This document shows positions 33,385 through 43,905 of a stretch of 64,000 nt of DNA, piece by piece; position 1 is the stretch's first letter; each line of letters begins with the position of its first letter. Below the pieces are notes generated by a model. It was not told the DNA's origin and ran no database searches. It worked only from the letters and a program-made list of their open reading frames with translations. Both the position numbers and the translations under genes were made by a program. Origin of the DNA: Lojkania enalia (taxonomy: Eukaryota; Ascomycota; Dothideomycetes; Pleosporales); the NCBI GenBank assembly GCA_010094045.1, contig ML986578.1:310001-374000 (forward strand). Reading direction: 5' to 3'.

Positions 33385-35902
33385 ATGGATGATTTGTTGC
33401 CATCATACGAGAGCGTTGTTGGGCAGAATCCTTGGGTCCTCGTCGCGCGCTACCTCCCATCCAAAGATCTTTGCTCTGCAGCCTTAGTCTGTCAGAAATG
33501 GCACGAAATCTTCACGCCTCAACTTTGGGGTAATCCGGCATCGCACTTTGGAGTCCAGAACGATACAGTTTATGGTATGCATTTACTGGTAGTCAAATGA
33601 GCTATGCAAACGCTAACCGTTCGCAGTTGCGTTGACGCGATTCAAGCGCACATTATTTTATTCACGACTACAAATACGAGAGTTGACACATACTCTTCAT
33701 CTACCCCCAGCCCATGCAGAAATCTATGGCGGGCCACATGATGAGTGGCTCCGCGATTGCCTTGAACGCCTTCCCCGGCTTCAGTCTCTAATTGTCAATG
33801 GACTACCTTTCTTTGATCATGCATCCCTTTTAAGGCTACGCCACTCTAGTTTATGGTGGGCGTTGACGCATCCTAACTTGTTTCCTAGTTTTGGCTTGCG
33901 CCTACTAGACGCGTCGGGCTGTGCTAACGCAACTTCAACTGGTCTTACAGAGGCCCTACCACATTTCCCGGATCTTGTCTCTCTCGACTTGTCCAAAACC
34001 TTTGCAGCCAAGGATGAGTCAGTGTTAACCAAGCTTAAATATCTTCCAAATCTTCGCGTTTTGAAGTTGCGAGCGCTAGGTCTCAAAGATTCCGATGTTA
34101 GCATCATTGCTCCCTCTATCGGTATTCGAGTTAGAAGCCTTGATCTTAGCGAGAATCATCTTACCGACAGCAGTGCTCGGCTTCTCCTCTATCACTGTTT
34201 TAAGGAAACGAACCAAGAGAGACACACGAGCCGTGCATCTTTCTCACTCATTGAGGACTCATGTCCACAAGGGGAGAACGAGAGCTTCGGAACCGAGGAT
34301 TTGGATTCACATCTCCGTAAGAAACTAACTGAGGGATTTGTAGGCAGCCTCGCAATCGAGGCGGCTAGAGATCTCGGAATAACACACCTCTACCTATCGA
34401 AGAACATGATCACCGTTGAGGGCGTGTCAGGGCTTCTAAGATCAAAAAGATTGCAAGTTTTGGATGTGGGTACTCTTGCTACCTCGCTTGATAAGCCACC
34501 TCATCTTCTGCAAGACGAATCTGGAGAGAGTCTCCCATTACCCGGCGTGGAGAAATTGACGCCTATTCTAGCCAACTGCGCCGCTGAGAGATTAGTATAT
34601 CTGAGGATCAACTATGCAGTCGTCACAGATGATACGCCTACCGACGCTACTCCATCATCTCGTGCCGAGCTAGCTACTGTCGAACAAACAGACTATCTAT
34701 CTGATTCCCACGAGCTAGACGCGAGCGAACCGCCTCCGCCCGAGCTTGATTCCTCTGGTCCAGCTATTTACGAGCTTCCTGGAGATACAATAAAGCCGCT
34801 GGAGCTCCCTGATTCACAAGTTTCAACATCTAATAGTCATATACCCGATGGGAGGCCAGGCCTTTCCGACGGAAATGACAATGAGCTCCCTGGACTCGAG
34901 AGGACACCGACTATAGAAGTAACTGCTGAGTTGTCTATGATCAAAAGAGGACCAGCTTACGCACCTGAGCCAGTTTTCATAGATGCATCACCTCCTTCCC
35001 CCATCAATCCCTTACTAGATACAAGCGGGGGTCTTTCTCCAAGCACGGATGCTTCACAGACTACAGCAAGCTCTTGTATTGGGAATAGCAACCCCGTGTT
35101 CGAGGGACGAAGGCCTCGACATGATTCGATGTGCTATGTTGAAGATTTACGTGCACGCTTGGACCTGCGGCAAGCTCAAGAAAATAGACTTCATCCAGGA
35201 ATGCTCCCAAAGAACCGGACCCTGGTTCTGACTGATGTACCTACGAAAACCGACAAACCTGAGATCGTTGCACGCCTCATTCAATTTATCAAGGACTGTG
35301 GTGAAGAGGCGGAAATTGCGAGAATACGTGCCAAACACACATATACACTACCTCCTGGCCGAAGTCGCAAAATTGCCGAGCGAGAGTATGCTCGAAGTCT
35401 CTTTGCTTTGAGAAAAATAGTTCTTGAAATGGCACCACCGCAAGCAACACGGAAGAAGATTTCGACTAGTTGGCGCGAATATCCCACTAAATCATCTACT
35501 GAGGATGCGGATTCGGAGGCATTCTGGGAAGCAGCAACGCACGACTTTTCATTTTTCGGTGATGAAGAATGTGGTCTGCCAAATGCCGAACCTGGTCGCC
35601 ATTTGCCACTCGCAGCCATGGATGGGTTGATGTTAGCTCCTCAAAGGCCTGCGCCTCCGCCCAAACCTCTAGAACCTAAAATAAGTCAGAATCAGATTTT
35701 TGACGTCGTATCTGAGATCTCAAATTTTCGAAAGGGTACCAGGGCAGCATATCAGGCCCTATTACAGGCCGGAGAAGCAGAGCCTGTCGTGGAGGGTAAT
35801 TGGCTTGGAGACATTACTGTTGTTAGACAGACTGCAAACCCAGAAATAGGAGATCTTGACTACTATGGGAATAGATATCAATCGGGCTGGTTCTATCGTT
35901 GA
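33385..35902 (+). CDS. F-box and leucine-rich repeat protein
   Basis: Exons 33385-33574 and 33627-35902 join in phase (G|TT) to give 821 residues. Residues about 14-52 form an F-box: NPWVLVARYLPSKDLCSAAL, VCQKWHEIFTPQLW. Leucine-rich repeats follow: LERLPRLQSLIVNGLPF, LGLRLLDASGCANATSTG, FPDLVSLDLSKTF, LPNLRVLKLRALGLKDSDV, IRVRSLDLSENHLTDSSA, and later ITHLYLSKNMITVEGV. F-box/LRR proteins are substrate receptors of SCF ubiquitin ligases; the LRRs choose the target. About 300 residues of acidic, Pro/Ser-rich linker come next. A C-terminal block that I cannot name begins at about residue 600 (RTLVLTDVPTKTDKPEIV, then ARLIQFIKDCGEEAEI). Intron GTATGC...CGCAG. The target is unknown. Confidence 0.85.
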
Positions 35903-36526
35903 GGAGTTTGGTAGTCGATCAAAAAGATACGACAAGGGTTAGTTAAAGGTCTTCCGGTACAGCCTGTAAATTCTAGAAATACGCAGAGCCCATCTTGTCT
36001 CTTATATGTCGCATGACCGTGTTGTTCCGGACTTGGAATGCTCTAGCCAATGGGAGCGATATCTTTGCAAGACCCCACCTCCTTGCTTGCAGACAGGCTC
36101 CCATCAACCAGCGCAAACTACACCTGACCTCAGCATTTACCCTGAGTAGCATTAAGACCAACATTATAGCATCATCAATTTGTAACGCTTTTATTTCTAT
36201 TTTATCTAGGTATTAAGAAAACTGCAAACCGGGCCACCGCGTGCTACTTGCCCGTTGTCGACCTAGTGAGTGGAACGCCACTCGATTCGGCTCACTGCCT
36301 TGGCCTTTTCTCTTGACCGGTCGAGAAAGCCGGCTGCGAACATCAGATACCAGGCCAGCTTCACACAGTCCCATCGAATTCAATATATAGCTATTGACAG
36401 TTTCTCTCGCATCCCCAGTAAAACGAAGGATAGTTTTGATATTTCATTCCACATTTCGATCTATTGTTGATTCACCCATATACCCCAAGGCTGTTCTATT
36501 CAAGAAGGCCATAGAATCCTCAAACC
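35903..36526. other. Intergenic region before the RBR ligase gene
   Basis: About 620 bp between two plus-strand genes. Nothing recognised beyond presumed 3' UTR and promoter. Confidence 0.45.
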
Positions 36527-38093
36527 ATGGGCCAGGCCGTGACGAGGCTGCCGGGCCACCCCGGCCCAGAAAGTCCTGTCGTAGATCTAAGGAGGTCACG
36601 ATCACGACACCGAACAAGGCAAAGGTCGCTTTCCAAAGCTAGGGCCGATGATGCTCGGGGATGGCTAAAGACATCGCCTCAACCTAATTCTCCCGAATCC
36701 AGAAGGCCAGGGAAGCGGAAGTCACTACCAAAAGTAAACCACGATAGTACTCGAGAACCTATAGAAGAAATCCTATCCACTGCCCCCCCTAAGTCTAGGA
36801 GAGCTGGAAGACGAAGATCACGTTCGGCATCAAGGATTGATGGCGTCCAGGAACGATTGAAATCGACACTACGAGATCGCTCTTCTGATTTTATTGGAAC
36901 TAGGAGGCGGAGAAATTGGAGACCCAGTGTCCCAGACAATCTAAGCAGAGAATCCTACCGAGTTGCGGCAGCGGCTGCAGCTACAGCATTATCATCAAGG
37001 AGACATCAAATCGAAGGCAACCAAGACCCCTATTCACGAAGAGCTCGTTCTTATGAAAGAGATTCTCGGTGGCACAAAGACGACAGACTCAATCAATCTC
37101 GTAGAGAACGAAACAATAACCGCCGGGAAAGGAGGTCGGCAATACTGTACCCGGAGTCATCCCAGCATATACCATATCGAAGCAAGCCTAAAGCTAGCAT
37201 ACATGTGGAAGCTATTGAATTGACGAATGCTCCTTCGAAGAAAGATTGCATCGTGTGCACTAACAGTCGCTCCCTTCGTCACTTCCCAAAGCGACCACCT
37301 ACGGCAGGATGCACACATGAAATCAACACCTGTAAGAGCTGTTTAAGAAGTTGGATCCAATCTGAATTCGAAAGCAAAATGTTTGATCAAATTGGGTGCC
37401 CTGAGTGCGCCATTCAGATGCAGTATGAAGATATCCAGGAATTTGCGCCTTCTCAAGTCTTTCGTCGGTTAGTGTGGTCATTTGGTGTTTTCTAGTTTTT
37501 CTTACTAATACGAAGACTGCATAGTTACGATCGGTTAAGTACGAAAGCTACTCTTGAAGCGATACCAGGGTTTAGATGGTGCATGGCGAAGAATTGCAAA
37601 TCTGGCCAGGTTCATGAAGAGGCGACTCCGCGATTTCGCTGCTTGGCCTGCAAAGCTAGTCATTGCATCGCACATAATATACCATGGCATAAAGGGGAGA
37701 CATGCGCCGAATATGACTATAGGTATGGGGACGGTGAAACAGGCAAAAATATCTATTCATCTATACTAAATTTTGCACAGAACTGATGGAAAAATAAAGA
37801 AAGCAGAGAACGAAGCGAGTAGAAAGTTGATAAAAGAGACGGCAAAGAAGTGTCCCGGATGCAAATGGTACATACAAAAGAATTATGGTTGTGATCATAT
37901 GACATGTAAGTGAAATATTGACTAATTCGTCTCCAATTGTGTGCTGATGTCGCCTTCAGGTTCAAAGTGCAAGCACGAATTTTGTTGGGTTTGTCTTGCA
38001 CCCTACAAGCCCATCCGAGACCAAGGAAATCAAATGCACCGGGAGGACTGCGAATATCGGATGCAATGGGTTGGGCCACCCGTCCTGGGATAA
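36527..38093 (+). CDS. RBR (RING-IBR-RING) E3 ubiquitin ligase
   Basis: Four exons: 36527-37467, 37525-37722, 37781-37905 and 37960-38093 (465 residues, all phases consistent). Residues 1-230 are very rich in Arg and Ser (RRSRSRHRTRQRS, RRAGRRRSRSASR) and look disordered. RING1 starts at KDCIVCTNSRS with CTHEINTCKSC and IGCPECA. The IBR follows (FRWCMAKNCKSGQ, FRCLACKASHC, HKGETC). RING2 is CPGCKWYIQKNYGCDHMTCS, then CKHEFCWVCLAPY; by analogy with HHARI and Parkin, the Cys in YGCDHM is the catalytic residue that takes ubiquitin from the E2. The protein ends soon after RING2, so there is no Ariadne domain. RBR genes are expanded in filamentous fungi, and their substrates are mostly unknown. 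Introns are 52-58 nt. Confidence 0.92.
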
Positions 38094-38734
38094 TCTGTAC
38101 TAAGTCCTCGCGGGTTCATGTGCTCTTTGTCCTTGTGAGTAACAACGATATGGCTGTTCACTATTTTCAGGACTCAAGCTCGACATATCGTCATCATTAT
38201 GATCGATTTCTGTTTATAAGTATGATGCCGGGGTTAACTAGCTAACCACTCGACAGGCATGAAAAGCCATTGGGAAAAAGTAATAACGGGGTATCTATAA
38301 GGCTACCGAATGTCGCAAGAACAATATTTAACTTCTTCCGTCTATGACTCTCATTTGCCCTTCGCATTTCTTAGTCATTGTTTGGTCCCATGCCACCGGT
38401 TATACGTTTCTGGGCAAAAGGAACCCAAATTGCCATTTCTGCACTCCCAGGCCGGAGATCCCGGGTCCACTACCGCGTATTATCCCAGATCAAAGTCAAC
38501 CCCGCGATATTAATTAGCCTCAAACAACCGCGCTATAGAAGATCCTCACCACATCTTCCCGCCTTCTACTTTAATTGTCAGGTCCATGAACGCATATTAA
38601 TCCTCGGAAAGCGGCTCTCGATATTTTATTCCGGGCCAGATTTGTTCTATTCTTAAAGATGTGGTTGCCCTCGCACATTGCGGCATTGCCTGCGTCACGC
38701 ATTACGGATTTAGAGCTGTGAGGCGGGATTCAAT
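38094..38734. other. Intergenic region before the SGNH hydrolase gene
   Basis: About 640 bp; short ORFs only, nothing recognised. The end holds the promoter of the secreted hydrolase. Confidence 0.45.
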
Positions 38735-40189
38735 ATGTTGTTCGACAGTTCTTTGATCACTGTTGCCCTTGCGGCTATATCGACTCTATTACCGCTAGCA
38801 ACTGCGCTTCCCTCGGTATCACTAGTAAACCAGAAGCGTCAAGATGAATACCATTGGGTCAACACGTGGACAAGCATGCCGCAACTCGTTGAGCCGAATA
38901 ACATGCCCCCATGGCAATTTAGCTCAGGCGGCGCCGTCATGAGAGATGCTACCCTCCGCCAAACCCTGCACATGTCGGTCGGCTCTCCCAAGATCAAAAT
39001 CACCATCTCGAACACCTTCGGTGGTTCCGATCTACCTATAAGCGCAGCCTCCGTCGGACTGCCCGTCAATGGAGCAGCAGGCGTATCTAGTATCCAGGCC
39101 TCCCCTCTCGCCCAAATTACCGTTGGTGGCAAAGCCAGCTTTACCGTCCCTCGAGGGCAGGTTGTGGTGAGCGATGAGATTGCGTTTGAAGTCAAGCCGC
39201 AGAGTATGATCACTGTGAGCTTGTACAGTCAAATGGGGCAGAGTGGGAGCAGTATCACTGGACATCCCGGGAGTAGGACGACGAGTTGGTTTACGCAGGG
39301 GAACAAGGTGAATGCGACGAGTTTCAGCGGGACAGCATCCGTGCACTGGTACGTCTGCATACTCAAATCCATATTTTACACTCTCAAGCTATCGCTTGAG
39401 GATGAGAAAAATCTGGGTGACGGAATGGCGACTGATGAAGGAACAGGTATTTCGTAAGCGGCGTCCAGGTATACGTGCCCACCGATACCCGGGCGCTCAT
39501 GATCCTTGGAGACTCCATCACAGATGGAAGAGGCAGCGAAGACAACAAGAACAACCGGTAAGCCTATCATGATCTCTCCGTCCCTTCCTCACCCTAAATC
39601 CATCTAACATTATCATAGCTGGCCCGACCTCCTTCTCGCCAAACTCCAATCCTCAAACTACACCAACATTGCCGTCTGCAACCAAGCTGCCGGCGGCAAC
39701 GCCGTTTTGACCGGCGGTCTAGGTCCAACACTCCTCACCCGCTATAAACGTGATGCCATTGACCAACCCGGCGTGAAATGGGTTATGATCTTCGAAGGCG
39801 TCAACGATATCGGCGGTGGATCAACCTCTCCATCTATCCAGCAGTCTATTGGCGATCAGCTAATTAGTGCATTTACCCAGATCGTCAAGGATGCGAAGGC
39901 CGCAGGATACATTACCATTGGTGCCACTATTACACCGTTTATGGCCCCTAGTCCTGCTCAGCAGTCGTATTCTAATCCAAATCGGGAGGTGACGAGAAAA
40001 AGGGTGAACAAGTGGATCCTGGAAAGTAATACATTCGATCACGTTGTTGATTTTGCGGCTATGTTGGAGAGCAATACGAGCGTTGGGCAACTAGACCCGA
40101 GGTACAATAGCGGAGATTATTTGCATCCCAGTGTAGCTGGATATCAAGAGCTTGCGAACAGTTTTCCATTAGACATCTTTAAAAGTTGA
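38735..40189 (+). CDS. Secreted SGNH/GDSL hydrolase
   Basis: Exons 38735-39348, 39447-39557 and 39619-40189 give 431 residues. A signal peptide (residues 1-25, ending ATALPS) is followed by QKR, a likely Kex2-type cleavage site. The first 200 residues form a beta-rich N-terminal domain (YHWVNTWTSMPQLVEP, DATLRQTLHMSVGSPKIKI). The SGNH catalytic blocks then appear: block I LMILGDSITDGRG with the nucleophile Ser, block II NQAAGGNAV, block III FEGVNDIGGG with the Asn, and block V DYLHPSVAGY with the catalytic Asp and His. Such enzymes are esterases or lipases acting on plant cell wall acetyl groups or small esters; the substrate here cannot be told. All triad residues are present. Introns start GTACGT and GTAAGC. 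Confidence 0.92.
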
Positions 40190-40318
40190 TTTGCTGGATC
40201 ATAGTATATATTCATTTAGCAGACCCCTGCCACTAGCTACGCAGACAATTTCATGCTGGAATCCCTATTCCAATTACCGTAAAACGTGACATTTTGATCT
40301 GTTGTCGATTTAGCTGTC

Positions 40319-42772
40319 CTAACGACGTCGCCTTGGTGGACTGGGAGACCGAGACACACTCGATGAATAACCCCTTCGGTGAGGATCTGGAGAGCGACTG
40401 GGGGGAGATCGTCTTCTCCGAGGGGGTGGCGATCGTGAAAGGCTAGATGAAGAGCGCCGCCGTCGTGGTGGAGATCGTGAAGGGCTGGACTGTGCTCGCC
40501 TTCTTCGCGGAGGTGGAGATCGTGATAGACTAGATGGAGACCGTCTGCTACGACGATGAGGAGAGCGAGATAGGCTCGTCGAATACTGCCTTCTGCGAGG
40601 AGACGGGGAGCGGGATGGGCTAGACGAGTATCGCCTCTTCCTAGGCGCGGGAGAACGCGACCTCGAGTCTGACTCGTACGAAGAGCTACGTCCCCGAACT
40701 CTCCTAGGAGATCTGCTTCGGGTGTAAGACCGTCCTCGCGAACTGGATCGAGAGTCTCGACGACGACGGACAGGCGTCTTTGACCGAGAGCGAGACGAGT
40801 ATGAAGGGTAGGAAGACACACTGTCCGAGTCGGATTCACTCTCCGGCCCTAGTAGCGGTGCGGGCTTAGGAGCGCTGTTCTTGAGGAATTCTCGCATACC
40901 TTCTGTGAGGATACCCATTCCAATTGCGGTGAAGAAGTTGATGGAGAAGCGAGCCTTGGTTTGGTCGTCGGTTGGGAAGAGTCCACTGAGGTCGTCTTGA
41001 AGCATCGGATCTTTCAGACGCTCTACTAAAGATCTCTGACCGAGTGACGACATAAGCTCTTCAAAAAGGACCTTGATAAAGATGCGGGAACTCGATGTTG
41101 TATCCTCTTCATTCAACTTAATGACGAATAGTACTTGCCAGCCAATCGCATCAGTGGCTAAGAGATGTGCGAAGAATTGTGCGATGATTCGAAGACGATT
41201 TGTTTCGTAGCGGTGAATTGTCTCATAATAGGTGACGAAGTTGTCCTGGAAAAGATCGGCCCACATGCGATTTAGCTTGCAGAAACGCTCGCCTATCTGA
41301 CCATAGAACTTCTCATACGTGCGTTCTTGGCTAGCGCATTCAACGATCATAGATGTGAGCTCCTTTTCCAGCCCATGCGGCAAATTGATACGCATAAGCT
41401 TATGACAGCACTCTTCAAACCCGCCACTACTCTTAATTGTAAGATATATTGTTCGGCGCAAGTTGACAAGATCAGCATTCGTCTGATCTTTAATCTCCAT
41501 AGCCTTGTCTTCCTCGTCCTCTTCATCCTCAGATGAGCCATCCGTATATTCCTCCTCATCACTACCTTCCTCTTCACCCAGAATCTCTTTCTTTAGCTTT
41601 TTGTATTGTTCCTCGTGTTCCTCATACTCAGGATCAAATTTGAAGATATTGAGTCCGTCCTCGACCTTGATTTCGTCATCGAGCGAGTGTCGGTGTGTGA
41701 TTTGATCCTCCTCTTCCACAAGGTCCAGCTCCTCCCTGATGGCAGGATTATCCTTATATTTATCCTTCCTAATTTGGAACAAGACTTCGATCATATATTG
41801 CGTCCGCTTGTCGATGTCAGATTCATGGAGAATGTTTCGGAACTGGTCGAAGATAAGATTAGCAATGGCGCCGTTCATCTCCTCCAAAAATTGCCCAACT
41901 TCCTTCATAATCCCGACCGCAATCTCAACACTATCGTCTGTGGGCTTGTTAAGTAGTAGCATCAGGATTTCGGCGACGAGAATTTCATGCACAACTTGCA
42001 CGTTGACCAAATGAGACAAAAACATGGAGCTGGCTACCGCCACTGCCTTGTCATTTCTCTTAAAACTCTTTCTGAACTGCACAATCAATCTGCGCACAAG
42101 CAAGTCCCCAACCGACGGTAGCTTCGTGTTCACAACAGCTACCATAGCGGCATAAATACTTGTGAACGGTAAACTCGCGGCCTGAGCTTTCATGATGGCC
42201 CTGGAGAACAGACCGCGTCCCCTGATCAAGTTCTCGCCGAACAGCTCCGGTACGATCATCTTGATGTTTGCGACATTGCATTTGTTGATCAAGCCCTGTA
42301 TCGACTTCTTCAACGCCTCCCATGCCATTCGCTGGAATTCTGGGGTCTTCTTGTCTTCGATAGCAGCCTGCATAGCCCTCAACCGCGCCGGCGGAATATA
42401 AGCGCCACCGGCGCGAGTCTTGGAGTCATCGATAGGCAACCTCCGGGTGGCGCTGAACGCGCTTTGGAACAGTTCGAGGCGGGCATCGTTCTCGGGTAAG
42501 TCACCATTCAACGGACGACGAGGATCTGCGCCATCATCGTTGAATCTGCGCCCATTTTCGTGCTCTCGCCGGGTCTCGTCATCGCGGCGTCGGTCGCGGT
42601 CACGATCCTGCAGTCGATTGCGCGCATGATCGTCGCTTTGTTCTTCGCGGTCGGATCTCCGGGAGCGTTTAGAAGGCCCAGACTCATAAGGTGAGCGGTC
42701 GCGCTTGCGGAGCGGCTCTGGAAGCTCTGGCTCTGGAGATGGGATGCGGACGGCGGAGGCAACCTCCATCAT
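40319..42772 (-). CDS. CWC22: Pre-mRNA-splicing factor CWC22
   Basis: A single uninterrupted frame of 817 residues. An Arg/Glu/Asp-rich N-terminus (1-80) precedes GGAYIPPARLRAMQAAIEDKK, a CWC22 hallmark. The MIF4G domain covers about 145-350 (MAWEALKKSIQGLINKCN, NIKMIVPELFGENLIRGRG). An acidic linker (395-425) is followed by the MA3 domain at about 435-550 (LRRTIYLTIKSSGGFEECCH, GQIGERFCKLNRMWADLF). Residues 655-817 are an RS tail with repeated SRSPSPRRRR-like units. CWC22 joins the spliceosome before activation, binds eIF4A3 in organisms with an exon junction complex, and is needed for the first catalytic step. It is divergent from DPM2, with 313 bp between the ATGs. Confidence 0.96.
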   Translation of the reverse strand: MMEVASAVRIPSPEPELPEPLRKRDRSPYESGPSKRSRRSDREEQSDDHARNRLQDRDRDRRRDDETRREHENGRRFNDDGADPRRPLNGDLPENDARLELFQSAFSATRRLPIDDSKTRAGGAYIPPARLRAMQAAIEDKKTPEFQRMAWEALKKSIQGLINKCNVANIKMIVPELFGENLIRGRGLFSRAIMKAQAASLPFTSIYAAMVAVVNTKLPSVGDLLVRRLIVQFRKSFKRNDKAVAVASSMFLSHLVNVQVVHEILVAEILMLLLNKPTDDSVEIAVGIMKEVGQFLEEMNGAIANLIFDQFRNILHESDIDKRTQYMIEVLFQIRKDKYKDNPAIREELDLVEEEDQITHRHSLDDEIKVEDGLNIFKFDPEYEEHEEQYKKLKKEILGEEEGSDEEEYTDGSSEDEEDEEDKAMEIKDQTNADLVNLRRTIYLTIKSSGGFEECCHKLMRINLPHGLEKELTSMIVECASQERTYEKFYGQIGERFCKLNRMWADLFQDNFVTYYETIHRYETNRLRIIAQFFAHLLATDAIGWQVLFVIKLNEEDTTSSSRIFIKVLFEELMSSLGQRSLVERLKDPMLQDDLSGLFPTDDQTKARFSINFFTAIGMGILTEGMREFLKNSAPKPAPLLGPESESDSDSVSSYPSYSSRSRSKTPVRRRRDSRSSSRGRSYTRSRSPRRVRGRSSSYESDSRSRSPAPRKRRYSSSPSRSPSPRRRQYSTSLSRSPHRRSRRSPSSLSRSPPPRRRRAQSSPSRSPPRRRRSSSSLSRSPPPRRRRSPPSRSPDPHRRGYSSSVSRSPSPPRRRR

Positions 42773-43085
42773 AGTGGCTGGGATCGCCTCCGGGCAACGA
42801 CTGGTAGAGCTCGTGTGTATTTGAGGGAGAAGAGTCGATTCCTGTGATGTAAATAGTCGACTCTCCTCGTTGGTAGGCGGACACTTCCGGGGGTGGTTTT
42901 AGGGATGAAAGACGTGGATGTTGCTAAGAAACTTTAGCTTGTCTGATTCCCTATGCGCGGTGAAATAGATTTTCCGATGGGACCCCTTTTCTTGGCACCG
43001 ACCAAATATGAGTAGATATATCTTCACCAGTAGAGGTTCTCTTACCACTTCGCACTCGCTTGACTCTTTTACTTAATAGTCCAAA
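42773..43085. promoter_or_regulatory. Bidirectional promoter region (CWC22 / DPM2)
   Basis: 313 bp between two divergent ATGs. No specific element is identified; the assignment is from orientation only. Confidence 0.5.
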
Positions 43086-43499
43086 ATGGTAAGTGACGGA
43101 AATGCCAAATTGTGAGTATGGAGTATTCGCTAATCCACGCCAGCTCGACCGATTCGTAGGCCTCAGCATGCTGATCGCAGCGTCTGCCGTCTTCCTTTAC
43201 TACACCATTTGGACATTGTTTATGGTACGGAATCCTCCTAAATCATAACTCGGTTGATTCCACTACCTAATCACACTTTGTCTGGGTTCCGTTATACTTC
43301 GCTAATTGGAAATTTACAGCCGTTCGTTGATGAAGACCACCCACTCCACTCCCTATTCCCCCCACGCGTCTGGGCAATTCGCATACCGGTTATTCTCATA
43401 ATCCTTTTCACCACTGTTGTCGGAAGCTTCCTCTCAGTCGTCATGATACGGAGCAACCGGAAGAAGGCTTTTAAGGCTAAACAGAAGAAATCGAGCTGA
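43086..43499 (+). CDS. DPM2: Dolichol-phosphate mannosyltransferase regulatory subunit DPM2
   Basis: Three exons: 43086-43088 (the ATG alone), 43144-43224 and 43320-43499, giving 87 residues. The ATG is followed directly by GTAAGT, and exon 2 begins after ACGCCAG. Exon 2 encodes LDRFVGLSMLIAASAVFLYY, then TIWTLFM, the first membrane helix. Exon 3 encodes PFVDEDHPLHSLFPPRVWAI, the luminal loop, and then a second helix and a basic tail (RSNRKKAFKAKQKK). These are the diagnostic DPM2 features. DPM2 holds and stabilises the DPM1 catalytic subunit with DPM3 in the ER membrane, which makes dolichol-P-mannose. The gene has no long ORF, so simple ORF calling loses its N-terminus. The order of blocks and the in-phase junctions make the model strong. 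Confidence 0.93.
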
Positions 43500-43905
43500 A
43501 CGGGACACGTTGCTAGCTGATTTCACAAGCCTTTTTGTGTGAAGGATGGCGGGGTGTCATTGTATCTAACACGGTGTCTAATTTTCTACTTAAATTCTAT
43601 GTGGGCAATAGCGAAATGGAACTCATGTGATCACTTGCAAGAATGCATGCAGGTGGCTTGTCTTAATTCAAAGAGTGTTTCGTTGTTCACAGAACGACTG
43701 CCTGTTAAAATTGCAGAACCGTTCGGACCACCACTAATGGAACATGGGGAGAATATTTAAGGAATAAAGGTAGTTGCTTTTGATGTAAGCCTGTCAATTT
43801 ATCCTCATACTATTGTACAGTCGTCTGTAAATCGAACTTGCTATACCAACGCAGCGAGAGCATGTCACGCTATGACAATATCCATCAATTCCTTCCTTCG
43901 AAGCG
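43500..43905. other. Convergent 3' intergenic region
   Basis: About 400 bp between the 3' ends of DPM2 and the DCAF6-like gene. No gene seen. Confidence 0.5.
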
